Part shown: positions 1-8,999 of the stretch, in pieces
Layout: each line of letters opens with the position of its first letter
Numbering within the stretch: the first letter of the stretch is position 1
Notes under the pieces: generated by a model
The model's database searches: none
The model's input: the letters and a program-made list of their open reading frames with translations, nothing else
What the model was told of the DNA's origin: nothing
Made by a program: the position numbers and the translations under genes
NCBI RefSeq assembly: GCF_000820005.1
Contig: NZ_CDBL01000033.1
Coordinates: 85,712-129,913, forward strand
Reading direction: 5' to 3'
Length of the DNA stretch: 44,202 nt
Source of the DNA: Aeromonas piscicola
GTDB taxonomy: Bacteria > Pseudomonadota > Gammaproteobacteria > Enterobacterales > Aeromonadaceae

Positions 1-870
1 TACTACCAGCTGCGCTGGGAACTGCTGCGTAAACCCTTCAATCTGCCCGTCGGTTCCGAACGGGACGAATACGATACCGTCGCCATCCACCGCCTGATGC
101 TGGCCCCTGATGGCACGCCCATTGCCGTCGGCCGGCTGTTTGTCGGTGGTGATGAGGCCCAGATCCGCTTTATGGCGTTGCGCCCCGAGTTTCGCGGTCA
201 GGGGCTGGGTGCCCGCATGGTGGAAGATCTCGAACAACTGGCCCGCAGCGAGAAGGTGAAGCGGCTGGTGATGAATGCCCGCCAGGAGGCGGTGGAGTTC
301 TATCGCAAGTGCGGCTTCCTCGAAGTGGGGGAAGGCCCCGTCTCTTTTGGCCGCATTCCGCACCGCCAGATGATCAAGTCTCTCAGCCCCTTGCAGACCA
401 TCCAGTATCGCCCCGAGTGGTGTCAGGACCTGACCACCCGCTGGTCGCGGGGCATCCCCATCAGCGAGAAAATGGGGGTACACATCACCCACTACGACGG
501 CCAGACCTTCCATCTCAAGGCCAATCTGGCGGCCAACCTCAACGTGCACGACACCATGTTTGCCGGCAGCATCTACAGCCAGTGCGTGCTGGCGGGATGG
601 GGCCTGATCTGGTTGCAGCTCAAGGAGGCGGGTCTGGTGGGGGATACTGTGCTGGCGGAGGGGAACATCAAGTATTACCGCCCGGTCAACGAGGAGCCGG
701 AGGCGCGGGTGGCCCGCGAGGGAATGCCCGCCGTGCTGGCGCCGCTCAAGGTGGGAGAGTCGGCCAAGTTCAGCCTCAAGATCAAGCTGTTCAGTGGTGA
801 CAAGCTGGCGGCCGAGTTCCTCGGCCACTACGTGGTGCAGCCCATCAAGCGGCCCGGTCAGCAGGCCTGA
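1..870 (+). CDS. yiiD: YiiD-like GNAT plus hotdog-domain protein, 5' truncated by window edge
   Basis: The reading frame is open from base 1, so the start lies outside the window; about 30 N-terminal residues seem missing compared with E. coli YiiD (about 329 aa). The visible N-terminal part is a GNAT domain with the acetyl-CoA loop RGQGLG (about base 200) and the block EAVEFYRKCGF. The second half is a YiiD-type hotdog (thioesterase-like) domain with LSEKMGV-like and LFAGS-like blocks. Opening residues YYQLRWELLRKP and GSERD match YiiD closely. From memory, YiiD has been reported as a malonyl-ACP decarboxylase (MadA) that supports initiation of fatty acid synthesis; that role here is inferred from family membership. 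It ends 23 bases before a terminator shared with the convergent AsmA-family gene. Confidence 0.85.
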   Translation, partial: YYQLRWELLRKPFNLPVGSERDEYDTVAIHRLMLAPDGTPIAVGRLFVGGDEAQIRFMALRPEFRGQGLGARMVEDLEQLARSEKVKRLVMNARQEAVEFYRKCGFLEVGEGPVSFGRIPHRQMIKSLSPLQTIQYRPEWCQDLTTRWSRGIPISEKMGVHITHYDGQTFHLKANLAANLNVHDTMFAGSIYSQCVLAGWGLIWLQLKEAGLVGDTVLAEGNIKYYRPVNEEPEARVAREGMPAVLAPLKVGESAKFSLKIKLFSGDKLAAEFLGHYVVQPIKRPGQQA

Positions 871-893
871 CGTTTTTCTCCTCGCAAGATTGC

Positions 894-920
894 AACAAGG
901 CCTCATGATGAGGCCTTGTT
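894..920. terminator. Bidirectional terminator between yiiD and asmA-family gene
   Basis: A near-perfect inverted repeat, AACAAGGCCTCAT facing ATGAGGCCTTGTT, is followed by TTTT on the + strand at 923-926. It sits between two convergent genes and may serve both. Confidence 0.75.
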
Positions 921-924
921 CGTT

Positions 925-2994
925 TTACTGCTCGCTGGCCGGCGTGGGCGCTTGGGCGGGCTGTGCCGGTCGCCAGAGCGGGCTGTTGCGCCCCTGGGCC
1001 GGATAGCGCACCCCCACCTCCCAGCCACAGGAGGCCTGCTTGGCCGGGAACTCCCAGCTTAGCACGGGGGCATCGAGCGGGCCGCGCCAGTGGCTCAGCA
1101 GCTCGGCGCAGCGCTGGCCATTCAGGGCGCCGAGATCCAGCTGCCACTGTTCGTTGACCAGGTCTATGCCTCCCTGCAGGGCGAGCAGGTGAGTGATGGT
1201 GGAGGCGCCGGCCTGTTCTATCTGCAACTGGCCCTGCTCCACCTTGCCCTGCAGCTTGATGCGGTAGAAGGGGGTGTCCCCCGCCTGCATGGCCTGCCAC
1301 AGCTGATCCGGGCTGAGGGTAGGCGGGGTGGTGCCCTTGAACCACTCATCCAGCAGGGGATCTATCTGCACCTTGTCCCAGAAGGGTTCGTTGGCATCGA
1401 GGGCAAAGCTTCCCTGCAGAGTGCTGCGCCACTCGCCTGACGTGTTGCCGTGCAGGGCTTGCAGGTCGGCGCTCAGATCGACCTTGCCGGCGAAGGAGAT
1501 GGGTGAGTGCAGCAGCTTGCTCCACTGCACCAGATCCAGCTTCTCCCCCTTGAGCTGCAACCGGCTGGTCTGGCCCGGTTCCTTGCCCCACTGGCCGCTC
1601 AGGCTGAGGGAGCCCTCGTCGGGCAGCGAGCTGGTCAGCTTGTTGAGCAGCCAGGCACTGGGGGTCAGCTCGCCGTCCAGCTCGCCGTTGCGGGCACTGA
1701 GGCCATCCCACACCAGCTCGAACCACTGGCTCTCTATCCTGGCCCGGCCGAGCAGGGGGGCGGGCTGTTGGCCCCGTAGGCCGAGATCGGTCAGATAAAG
1801 CTGCCAGCCGGTCAGCGACAGCGGCAGGGCATCGTCGAACGAGAGCACCTTGAGCTTGTCGAATGCCAGCTTGCGGATGTCGATCTGCTGTGGCCGCCAG
1901 CTCTGCCAATCCTGCCACCACCCCTGTGGCAGGCTGATGTCCATGCCGCTCAGGGCCATGTCTTTCAGGGTCAGCTTCTGCTGCTGGGTATCCATCGCCA
2001 GCTCCAGATTGAATTCGCCTTCATAGGCCTTGCCCTGCACCTCGGCGTCGATCTGCTGGGGCGAGAAGGAGACACGTCCCTTGAGATCTTCCAGCTGGAA
2101 CAGGCCGCGGCCGAGATCGCCGAGGGCGCCTTCGATGTAGCCGGTCGGCGTGCTGCCGGCCTGCCAGCTGAAGGCGGTGAGCTGACCGTTGAAGTTGTTG
2201 AGGGAGATCTCCTGTGCGATGGCGCTGATGCTCACATCACGTATCTGCCCCACGTCCAGGCTGATGCGGCGCAGCGGCAGCGCCTGGTGTCCCGCCTGTC
2301 CCCACTCGACCCGCATGCCCTGCGCCTTCAGATTGCTCAGCCGCAGGCTGCGGGCGGGCCAGTCCAGCTCCATGCCGGTTTCCAGCAGGCCGTCGAACAG
2401 GTTGGTGGTCAGCTTGTCGGTGCTCAGCACCTGGCCTTCCAGCCGGCCCTTGAGGTTGAGGCGGGAGAGGGCAAAGGCGGGGGTTGTCAGCTGATTGATG
2501 TTGAGGCTCAGGTTGGCCTGGGATGGCCGCACCGGATTGAGCAGTTGCCAGTCGTTGAGCGTGGCGTTGAGGCCGCTCAGGGTCAGCTCGTCACTCTGCA
2601 GGCTGAGCCGATCGATGGTGCTGTCGCTGATGGTGAGGGAGCGCACCGGCAGGTTCGGCAGCTGGTTGGGCAGCGGCAGCCTGATGACGGGGCGGATGAG
2701 ATCGAGGTGGGCGATGCGCACGTCCCGGTTCAGCCAGTCGATGCTCTCTATCTCCAGATAGAGTTTGTCGAGGGTGACGGCGTCGCCATAGCTCACCTGC
2801 TCGGCCAGCAGGGTGTAGGGATGGAGCGGGTTGAACACCAGCCGCCCTATGGTGACGGGCACCCCTGTCTGCTGGCTGATCCAGCTGGCGATGGGGCCCT
2901 TGGCCCGCTCTGCATCGAACAGGCCGAGGCCGACCCAGACAAACAGCAGCAGGAAGGCAAATGTATAGAGCAGGCCGCGTAGCCAGGAATTCAT
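925..2994 (-). CDS. AsmA-family envelope protein (YicH-like)
   Basis: A 689-residue protein. It begins with a short cytoplasmic start and one hydrophobic segment (about residues 6-25, rich in L, F and V), then a long periplasmic region of beta-rich repeats with the AsmA-type block GVPVTIGRLVFNP near residue 43. AsmA-like proteins are inner-membrane-anchored and are linked to outer membrane biogenesis and lipid transport; the substrate cannot be read here. E. coli YicH (569 aa) is the likely relative because it also lies close to recG; this protein is about 120 residues longer. The start is supported by AGGAGG about 9 bases upstream. It lies downstream of recG on the same strand, separated by the recG remnant. 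Confidence 0.75.
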   Translation of the reverse strand: MNSWLRGLLYTFAFLLLFVWVGLGLFDAERAKGPIASWISQQTGVPVTIGRLVFNPLHPYTLLAEQVSYGDAVTLDKLYLEIESIDWLNRDVRIAHLDLIRPVIRLPLPNQLPNLPVRSLTISDSTIDRLSLQSDELTLSGLNATLNDWQLLNPVRPSQANLSLNINQLTTPAFALSRLNLKGRLEGQVLSTDKLTTNLFDGLLETGMELDWPARSLRLSNLKAQGMRVEWGQAGHQALPLRRISLDVGQIRDVSISAIAQEISLNNFNGQLTAFSWQAGSTPTGYIEGALGDLGRGLFQLEDLKGRVSFSPQQIDAEVQGKAYEGEFNLELAMDTQQQKLTLKDMALSGMDISLPQGWWQDWQSWRPQQIDIRKLAFDKLKVLSFDDALPLSLTGWQLYLTDLGLRGQQPAPLLGRARIESQWFELVWDGLSARNGELDGELTPSAWLLNKLTSSLPDEGSLSLSGQWGKEPGQTSRLQLKGEKLDLVQWSKLLHSPISFAGKVDLSADLQALHGNTSGEWRSTLQGSFALDANEPFWDKVQIDPLLDEWFKGTTPPTLSPDQLWQAMQAGDTPFYRIKLQGKVEQGQLQIEQAGASTITHLLALQGGIDLVNEQWQLDLGALNGQRCAELLSHWRGPLDAPVLSWEFPAKQASCGWEVGVRYPAQGRNSPLWRPAQPAQAPTPASEQ

Positions 2995-3024
2995 GGGGGC
3001 TTTCCTCCTGTTTCGGGATGGTTG

Positions 3025-3130
3025 TCAGGCGTTGGAGTAGTGATCTCGCAGACCCAGCCAGCGGCGGATCAAGGGGTCCACGTGGGAACCGTGTCTGTCC
3101 ATCAGGCAATGTGCCCATCTTCTGCATTTG
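3025..3130 (-). pseudogene. Duplicated, diverged 3' end of recG
   Basis: Bases 3025-3130 align with the last ~105 bases of recG (3137-3241), offset by 112 bases with 6 bases between the copies. Read on the minus strand, the last 21 codons encode the same peptide as the RecG C-terminus (HVDPLIRRWLGLRDHYSNA and stop) apart from two residues just before it (GS instead of PN). About ten codons differ only at synonymous positions. Further upstream one extra base shifts the frame, although QMQKM still matches QVQKM of RecG. There is no start codon context, so it is a fragment. The pattern suggests the copy diverged inside a working recG before arriving here. Confidence 0.85.
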
Positions 3131-3136
3131 CCTTGG

Positions 3137-5206
3137 TCAGGCATTGGAATAGTGATCCCGTAAACCGAGCCAGCGCCGTATCAAGGGATCGACATGGTTT
3201 GGATGACGGTCCATGAGGAAGCGCGCCATCTTCTGCACCTGCGGGATGAGCGACTGGTCACGCACCAGGTCGGCGATCTTGAGATCGGCGAGGCCGGTCT
3301 GGCGGGTGCCGAGCAGTTCCCCCGGGCCGCGCAGCTCGAGATCGCGCTGGGCGATCAGGAAGCCGTCGTTGGTCTCCCGCAATACCCCGAGCCGGCTCTG
3401 GGCCGTTTTGGACAAGGGGGCATGATAAAGCAGCACGCAGTGGGAGGCCACAGAACCGCGACCGACCCGGCCGCGCAGCTGGTGCAGCTGGGCCAGTCCG
3501 AGCCGCTCCGGGTTTTCGATGATCATCAGGCTGGCGTTGGGCACGTCCACTCCCACCTCGATGACGGTGGTGGCGACCAGCAGCTGCAAAATGCCCGCCT
3601 TGAACTCCTCCATCACCCGCTGCTTTTCGACCGGCCGCATCCGGCCGTGCACCAACCCGATATGCAGGCCGGGCAGCTGGTTTTGCAGCTCGGCGGCAGT
3701 ATCCTCGGCGGCCTGGCACTCCAGCGCCTCGGACTCCTCGATCAGGGTACAGACCCAGTAGGCCTGCTTGCCCTCTTCACAGGCCAGCTTGACCCGCTCG
3801 ATCACATCCGGGCGACGGCTGTCCGGCAGCGCCACCGTGGTGATGGGGGTGCGGCCCGGTGGCAGCTCGTCGATGATGGAGGTGTCGAGATCGGCATAGG
3901 CGGTCATCGCCAGGGTGCGGGGTATGGGAGTGGCGGTCATGATGAGCTGATGGGGATGGACTCCCTCCCGCTCCCCTTTTTCGCGCAGGGCGAGGCGCTG
4001 GTGCACCCCGAATCTGTGCTGTTCATCGATGATCACCAGCGCCAGGCGCTGGAATACCACCTGCTCCTGGAAGATGGCGTGGGTGCCCACCACCATCTTG
4101 ACGCTGCCGTCGGCGATGGCGGCGAGCTGAGCCTCCCGCGCCTTGCCCTTCTGCTTGCCCGCCAGCCAGCCGACTCCGATGCCGAGCGGTGCCAGCCAGT
4201 GGCCGAAGTTGATGGCGTGTTGCTCGGCCAGCAGCTCGGTCGGGGCCATCAGCCCCACCTGGCAGCCGTTGCCGATGGCTTGCAGTGCCGCCAAGGCCGC
4301 GACCAGCGTCTTGCCTGAGCCCACGTCGCCCTGCACCAGCCGCATCATGGGGTAGCTGCGTTGCAGATCCTGGCCGATCTCCGCGACTACCCGGTTCTGG
4401 GCGCCGGTGGGAGTGAATGGCAGGGCGCCGAGCAGTTGTTCGACCAGCGCGGGCGCCGGCTTGAGGACGCGGGCCAGCTGGGTTTGCGCCTGGGCACGGA
4501 CTTTCAGTACCGAGAGGTTGTGGGCCAGCAGTTCCTCCAGCACCAGTCGCTGCTGGGCCGGGTGTTGGCCGCTTTCGAGCAGCGCCAGCGCCGCCGAGGG
4601 GGGCGGGCGATGAAGCAGGCGCAGGGCGGCGGCCAGTTCGATCTGCTGGGGATAGAGGCCGGCGGGCAGCAGCTCTTCCACTCCGTACAGGTCGAGCTGG
4701 GCCAGCGCCTGATCGGTGAGGTTGCGCAGGGTGAGCTGGCGCAGCCCTTCCGTGGTGGGGTAGACGGGGGTGAGCGCCTCTTCGGTCTGACCGGCTTGTT
4801 CTTCGCCGAGCAGCTTGTACTCGGGGTGGGCCATCTCCAGCCCGTATTTGCCGGGGCGCACCTCGCCGAAGCAGCGGATCAGGCGGCCCTGGCCCAGGCT
4901 GTTCTTCTGGGCGGCGGTGAAGTTGAAGAAGCGCAGGGTCAGGGTGCCCGTGCCGTCGCTGATGCGACAGACCAGCATGCGGCGGCGGCCTATCACCAGC
5001 TGAGTGTCCTGGATTTCGCCCTCGACGGCGCCGTGCAGCCCGGGCGGCAGATCGCCGATGGGCCACACCTGGGTACGGTCCTCGTAGCGCAGGGGGAGGT
5101 GGAACAGCAGATCCTGTACCGTCGCCAGCCCCAGCCGCTCGAGTTTCTCCTGCATCTTGCTGCCGACGCCCTTGAGGCTGTCGAGGGAGATTTTATCCAA
5201 TTTCAT
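3137..5206 (-). CDS. recG: ATP-dependent DNA helicase RecG
   Basis: RecG remodels stalled replication forks and migrates branched recombination intermediates. The 689-residue product is close to E. coli RecG (693 aa). An N-terminal wedge/OB region includes LPLRYEDRT and RFFNFTAAQKNSL. Helicase motifs follow: Walker A GDVGSGKT at about residue 293, DEQH for motif II, TATPIPRTLA for motif III, and QLRGRVGRG for motif VI. The C-terminus ends in HYSNA as in E. coli. I use the ATG at 5206; a TTG one codon upstream is possible. The gene is intact although a second copy of its last ~105 bases sits immediately downstream. Confidence 0.97.
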   Translation of the reverse strand: MKLDKISLDSLKGVGSKMQEKLERLGLATVQDLLFHLPLRYEDRTQVWPIGDLPPGLHGAVEGEIQDTQLVIGRRRMLVCRISDGTGTLTLRFFNFTAAQKNSLGQGRLIRCFGEVRPGKYGLEMAHPEYKLLGEEQAGQTEEALTPVYPTTEGLRQLTLRNLTDQALAQLDLYGVEELLPAGLYPQQIELAAALRLLHRPPPSAALALLESGQHPAQQRLVLEELLAHNLSVLKVRAQAQTQLARVLKPAPALVEQLLGALPFTPTGAQNRVVAEIGQDLQRSYPMMRLVQGDVGSGKTLVAALAALQAIGNGCQVGLMAPTELLAEQHAINFGHWLAPLGIGVGWLAGKQKGKAREAQLAAIADGSVKMVVGTHAIFQEQVVFQRLALVIIDEQHRFGVHQRLALREKGEREGVHPHQLIMTATPIPRTLAMTAYADLDTSIIDELPPGRTPITTVALPDSRRPDVIERVKLACEEGKQAYWVCTLIEESEALECQAAEDTAAELQNQLPGLHIGLVHGRMRPVEKQRVMEEFKAGILQLLVATTVIEVGVDVPNASLMIIENPERLGLAQLHQLRGRVGRGSVASHCVLLYHAPLSKTAQSRLGVLRETNDGFLIAQRDLELRGPGELLGTRQTGLADLKIADLVRDQSLIPQVQKMARFLMDRHPNHVDPLIRRWLGLRDHYSNA

Positions 5207-5331
5207 CAATTAGATGCCCGAAAACACTGTAAATATGTCCAGATGATAGGGGTTGTTGATGGCTCGATGCAAGCCGCGTTGCAGTGAGTCGGGCCGGCTG
5301 GGCGGCTGGAAAAAGGCGGTAGCCGCATGTG

Positions 5332-5364
5332 ACAAAGGCCTGCCGAAAAACGGGAGGCCTTTGT
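5332..5364 (-). terminator. Possible terminator hairpin downstream of pssA
   Basis: ACAAAGGCCT (5332-5341) is exactly complementary to AGGCCTTTGT (5355-5364), with a 13-base loop. It lies 44 bases after the pssA stop on the minus strand. No run of T follows on either side, so it may be a weak terminator or a processing hairpin. Confidence 0.5.
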
Positions 5365-5407
5365 TGCAGCTGCCTGCGGGCGGAAGCGGGGGCGATGCGC
5401 TCCGGCG

Positions 5408-6757
5408 TCAGATGATGCGTTTGAGCAGGATATGAGCCCTGACCCTGTGGATCCGGGCCAGCAGCTTGCGCACCTGTTCCGGGTAGTCCTTGATCTGCTC
5501 AATCTGATCGAAGTGGCTGATCCGCTTGGTGTTGGCGAGTATGTTCTCCCGCTCCCCGTTGAACTGGGCACGCAGGTGATGGCGACGATCGTACACCAGC
5601 AGACCGTTCTCCAGATCCAGCGCCCAGGCGCGGGGGTTCAGGTTGTTGCCGGTGAGCAGCGCCCACTCGTCATCCACGAAGATCCCCTTGAGGTGGTAGG
5701 AGTTGCGCTCGCAGCACCACAGCATCAGGTTGAGACGGCCGGCATCGATGTGATGCTGGTTGCGCTCGGCAAACTTGCGCAGATTGGTCTCGTACAGATA
5801 GGGCAGGCCGCCTATGGTGGTGAATTTCTCCTCCGGCGGGATGAAGAAGTCGTTGGCCGTCTTGTCACCCACCACTATGGTCACCTTGCAGCCGCGCTTG
5901 AGCAGGGCCTCGATGTCCTTGTTCAACTCCTTGGGCGGGTTGAAATAGGGGGTGCAGATGAAGATCTCCCGCTCGGTGGCACGCACCAGGGTACGGATCA
6001 TCTTGTTGAGCTGATTGCCCCGCTTGCCCAGTCCCGTCATCGGAGTGATGGCGATTTCCTGGCTGTTGACCGGCATGCTCTCGAAGCGGTACTGGCCCAG
6101 GCGCAGGTTGTGCTTGAAGCGGCGGATCGGCCCCTTCAACTGCTTGGCAGTGGGGATGTCGGTGCGATCCAGCCGCTGCACCGCTTCGCTCTTGAGGAAG
6201 AGATCGTCCACATAGTGGACCATGCAGCGGGTCAGCTCAGGGCTGGTGATCTGGTGATAACGGTCGAAACGGTAGCGATCCTGCTGATGCAGGTAGATGT
6301 CGTTGAGGCTGGCACCCGAGTAGAGCAGGGTGTCATCGAAGATGAAGCCCTTGAGGTGCAGCACGCCGAGCAGTTCGCGCCCCTTCACCGGCACGCCGTA
6401 GATAGCGATCTGGTGTTCGTGGCGGGCGGCCATTTCCTGATACATCAGGTGGTTGCCCCCCTGCTTGCCCTTGCCGATCAGACCGCGCTGGGCACGGTGG
6501 AAGTCGACGAAGAGCTTGATGTCCAGGGCCGGATTGCGCTGCTTGGCGGCGTAGAGGGCGGACAGTATCTCCCGTCCCGCTTCGTCATCCTGCAGGTAGA
6601 GGGCCACCAGATAGATGCGGTGAGTCGCGCTGGCGATGAGCGAAAGGATCCGGCTCTTGAAGTCCCGGGCGCTGTTGAGCACCTGAAACTGATCTGCGGC
6701 GACGGCGATCTGGGGCAGACGAGCCAACAGCTGTCGATAGTGTGCCGATGAATGCAT
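5408..6757 (-). CDS. pssA: CDP-diacylglycerol--serine O-phosphatidyltransferase
   Basis: PssA makes phosphatidylserine, the precursor of phosphatidylethanolamine, from CDP-diacylglycerol and serine. The protein belongs to the phospholipase D superfamily and carries both HKD motifs: HLKGFIFDD with SGASLND around residues 134-151, and HLKGIFVDD with TGNNLNPRAW near residue 350. The length of 449 residues fits the family (E. coli 451). I chose the ATG at 6757 because a GTG six codons upstream has no better ribosome site, and the family begins near here. The protein has no membrane segment and is expected to bind the membrane peripherally. It seems monocistronic between two terminator-like hairpins. 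Confidence 0.96.
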   Translation of the reverse strand: MHSSAHYRQLLARLPQIAVAADQFQVLNSARDFKSRILSLIASATHRIYLVALYLQDDEAGREILSALYAAKQRNPALDIKLFVDFHRAQRGLIGKGKQGGNHLMYQEMAARHEHQIAIYGVPVKGRELLGVLHLKGFIFDDTLLYSGASLNDIYLHQQDRYRFDRYHQITSPELTRCMVHYVDDLFLKSEAVQRLDRTDIPTAKQLKGPIRRFKHNLRLGQYRFESMPVNSQEIAITPMTGLGKRGNQLNKMIRTLVRATEREIFICTPYFNPPKELNKDIEALLKRGCKVTIVVGDKTANDFFIPPEEKFTTIGGLPYLYETNLRKFAERNQHHIDAGRLNLMLWCCERNSYHLKGIFVDDEWALLTGNNLNPRAWALDLENGLLVYDRRHHLRAQFNGERENILANTKRISHFDQIEQIKDYPEQVRKLLARIHRVRAHILLKRII

Positions 6758-6861
6758 AGAGAAACCTGAAATCACTGCGTTAAGCGTTCCACTCGGAGCG
6801 ATGGATAGGCGATTCTAGCAACCTCGACCTGTTAGCCAAAGAAAGAATCGTCATAAAGATG

Positions 6862-6889
6862 AAAAAGGCCTCACATTGGAGGCCTTTTT
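6862..6889 (-). terminator. Terminator downstream of the gluconate permease gene
   Basis: AAAAAGGCCT (6862-6871) and AGGCCTTTTT (6880-6889) form a perfect 10-base stem with an 8-base loop. A/T ends make it usable in both directions. It lies 15 bases after the permease stop. Confidence 0.8.
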
Positions 6890-6903
6890 GACAGCAGTTA
6901 TGT

Positions 6904-8244
6904 TCAAAGGAAGCTGTAGATGATCATCGCCATGACGCCGCCGGTGGTGCCTATGATGGTCTCCATCACAGTCCAGGTCTGCAGGGTCTGCTTCTCGGAG
7001 AGGCCGAGATAGCGGTTGGCCAGCCAGAAGCCGGAGTCGTTGACGTGGGAGAGCACTATGGCCCCGCCACCGATGGCAATGGTCACGGCGGCCAGCTGGG
7101 CACCGTTCAGCCCGAGCGGTTCCAGCATGGGCAGCAGCAGGCCACAGGCGGTCAGCATGGCGACGGTGGCGGACCCCTGAATGACCCGCACCGCGGCCGC
7201 CAGTATGAAGGCCAGCGCGACTATGGGCAGGCCGGAATCCGCCAGCATGTTGCCGAGGGCGGCACCCACCCCGGAATCCACCAGGATCTGCTTGAACACG
7301 CCACCGGCGCCGGTCACCAGTATGATGACGCCGGCTGGCTGGATGGCACTGTTGCAGACGCTCATCACCTCATCACGGGACATGCCACGGCGGATCCCCA
7401 GCAGATAAAAGGCGGCCAGACAGGCGACCATGATGGCGGTGAAGGGGTGACCGATGAACTCCAGCCAGTTGTGCAGGGTGGATCCTGCCTCGACGAAGCG
7501 GCCGACTATGGTCTTGAGACCTATCAGCAGCAGCGGCAGACCGATCAGGCCCATGGCCAGTCCGAATGAGGGCAGGGTCTTGCAGTCGTCGTGGGCGCTG
7601 CTCTGGGCATCGGCGGGCAGCGGTACATCCACCACCTTGCTGATCAGCTCCCCGAACAGCGGGCCTGCCAGGATCAGGGCCGGCACGGCGGCGATCAGGC
7701 CGAACAGAATCATGTAGCCAAAATCGGCCCCCAGCTGGGATGCTACCAGAATGGGGCCCGGTGCCGGAATAAGGAACGCCTGGCAGGTGGCGATGCCCGC
7801 CAGCAGCGCTATGCCTATCTTCACCACGCTGCCGCCGCCGCGACGGACGATGGCAAAGGCCACCCCGATCAGCAGCACCACGGCCACGTCGAAGAAGAGC
7901 GGCAGAGCGCAGATGAAGCCGGTCAGTGACATGGCCCAGTTGGCGCGCTTGACGCCGAAGGTACCGAGCAGGGTATGGGCCACCCGGTCGAGGGCACCGG
8001 TGACCTCCATCACCTTGCCGAACATGGCGCCCAGCGCCACCACCACGGCGACGAAGCCCAGGGTGCCGCCCATCCCTTTCTGGATGGTGTTGGCGATCTC
8101 GGCCGGGTTCATGCCGGCGGCGAGGCCGGCCACCATGGAGACCAGGATGAGGGAGACGACCGCGTGCAGGCGGGCCTTCATCACCAGAAAGAGCAGCAGC
8201 ACTATGGAGCCGGCGGCCGTCATGATCAGGGAGAGGTCAGACAT
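6904..8244 (-). CDS. gntT: GntP-family gluconate:H+ symporter
   Basis: A 446-residue, strongly hydrophobic inner membrane protein with about a dozen membrane segments. Family blocks include LPLFFDVAVVLL, LIPAPGPI, and IQGSATVAMLTACGL with VNDSGFWL near the C-terminus, typical of the GntP/GntT/GntU gluconate permeases. It should import gluconate for the kinase encoded divergently. I cannot distinguish the high-affinity GntT type from GntU or GntP by eye, so the symbol is the best guess. The intergenic region shared with gntK holds two GntR-type palindromes and a CRP-type site, so repression by GntR and activation by CRP are likely. Confidence 0.88.
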   Translation of the reverse strand: MSDLSLIMTAAGSIVLLLFLVMKARLHAVVSLILVSMVAGLAAGMNPAEIANTIQKGMGGTLGFVAVVVALGAMFGKVMEVTGALDRVAHTLLGTFGVKRANWAMSLTGFICALPLFFDVAVVLLIGVAFAIVRRGGGSVVKIGIALLAGIATCQAFLIPAPGPILVASQLGADFGYMILFGLIAAVPALILAGPLFGELISKVVDVPLPADAQSSAHDDCKTLPSFGLAMGLIGLPLLLIGLKTIVGRFVEAGSTLHNWLEFIGHPFTAIMVACLAAFYLLGIRRGMSRDEVMSVCNSAIQPAGVIILVTGAGGVFKQILVDSGVGAALGNMLADSGLPIVALAFILAAAVRVIQGSATVAMLTACGLLLPMLEPLGLNGAQLAAVTIAIGGGAIVLSHVNDSGFWLANRYLGLSEKQTLQTWTVMETIIGTTGGVMAMIIYSFL

Positions 8245-8379
8245 TGTTGTGCGTTCCTTGTTCCAGATTCAGTATCGACACCCTGCCGATCCGTCGGTAG
8301 GCCATATCTTTATGATTTATTTAGATTTATGGCCAGGGCGCAAGCTCGCTTGCCCAGGTGACTGTGAGTTCGCTCAGTC

Positions 8380-8395
8380 TGTGGCAGACTTCACA
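8380..8395. promoter_or_regulatory. CRP-type binding site in the gntT-gntK intergenic region
   Basis: TGTGGcagactTCACA matches 9 of 10 conserved positions of the CRP consensus TGTGA-N6-TCACA. A weaker half-match, TGTGAgttcgcTCAGT, lies 17 bases upstream at 8363-8378. The site is centred 23 bases from the first GntR palindrome, which fits glucose repression of gluconate use. Binding is inferred. Confidence 0.6.
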
Positions 8396-8403
8396 TTTCT
8401 TGT

Positions 8404-8431
8404 TGTTACCGGTAACATGTTACCGGTAACG
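8404..8431. promoter_or_regulatory. Tandem GntR operators between gntT and gntK
   Basis: TGTTACCGGTAACA (8404-8417) is a perfect palindrome, and a second copy with one end mismatch follows at 8418-8431, their centres 14 bases apart. The core GTTACCGGTAAC matches the known E. coli GntR operator. Both lie just upstream of gntK, which starts at 8490, and could repress the permease on the other strand too. A gntR orthologue is present at 12765-13772. Confidence 0.85.
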
Positions 8432-8489
8432 TGCTAAGTTAGAACCCATCGGCAGCACGATTTTTGAAAAATGGGATAGAGGTCAAACA

Positions 8490-8999
8490 ATGGCGGGCAA
8501 GAGCATTATCGTGATGGGTGTGTGTGGTAGCGGCAAGTCCAGCGTCGGCCTCAAGGTGGCCCAGGCGCTGGGTGCCAAGTTCATCGATGGTGATGACCTG
8601 CATCCCAGAGCCAATATCCAGAAGATGGCCGGTGGCAACCCGCTCAACGACGAGGATCGCGCCCCCTGGCTGGAGCGGATCCGTGATGCGGCGTACAGCC
8701 TGGAACAGAAGAACGAGGTGGGCGTCATCGTCTGCTCGGCCCTCAAGAAGCAGTACCGCGACCAGATCCGCGAGGGCAATGACTCGGTGCATTTCCTGTT
8801 TCTGGACGGTGATCAGGCACTTATCCTCGAACGTATGCGGGCACGCAAAGGCCATTTCATGCGGGAAACCATGGTACAAAGTCAGTTCGATACCCTGGAG
8901 CGCCCGGATGGCGAGGCCGGTGTATTTCACATCGATATAGATGGCACCTTCGAGCAGGTGGTTGATCGGGCCGTCACAGCATTGGAGCAAGCCCAATGA
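8490..8999 (+). CDS. gntK: Gluconokinase
   Basis: Phosphorylates gluconate with ATP to 6-phosphogluconate in the cytoplasm. The 169-residue product has the P-loop GVCGSGKS at residues 10-17, followed by DGDDLHP and NPLNDEDRAPWL, both hallmarks of the gluconokinase family, and CSALKKQYRD further on. An AGAGG ribosome site lies about 9 bases before the ATG. Its stop overlaps the edd start by four bases (ATGA), implying translational coupling. It is the first gene of a gntK-edd-eda operon and follows two GntR operators. Confidence 0.96.
   Translation: MAGKSIIVMGVCGSGKSSVGLKVAQALGAKFIDGDDLHPRANIQKMAGGNPLNDEDRAPWLERIRDAAYSLEQKNEVGVIVCSALKKQYRDQIREGNDSVHFLFLDGDQALILERMRARKGHFMRETMVQSQFDTLERPDGEAGVFHIDIDGTFEQVVDRAVTALEQAQ

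Noticed and set aside
3000..3136. Mobile element next to the recG duplication
   Set aside because: No integrase, transposase, terminal inverted repeat or target duplication is visible; only the recG tail repeat is present.
3194..6751. Long + strand open frames opposite recG and pssA
   Set aside because: Both are mirror frames of intact conserved genes. No ribosome site or family pattern supports them.
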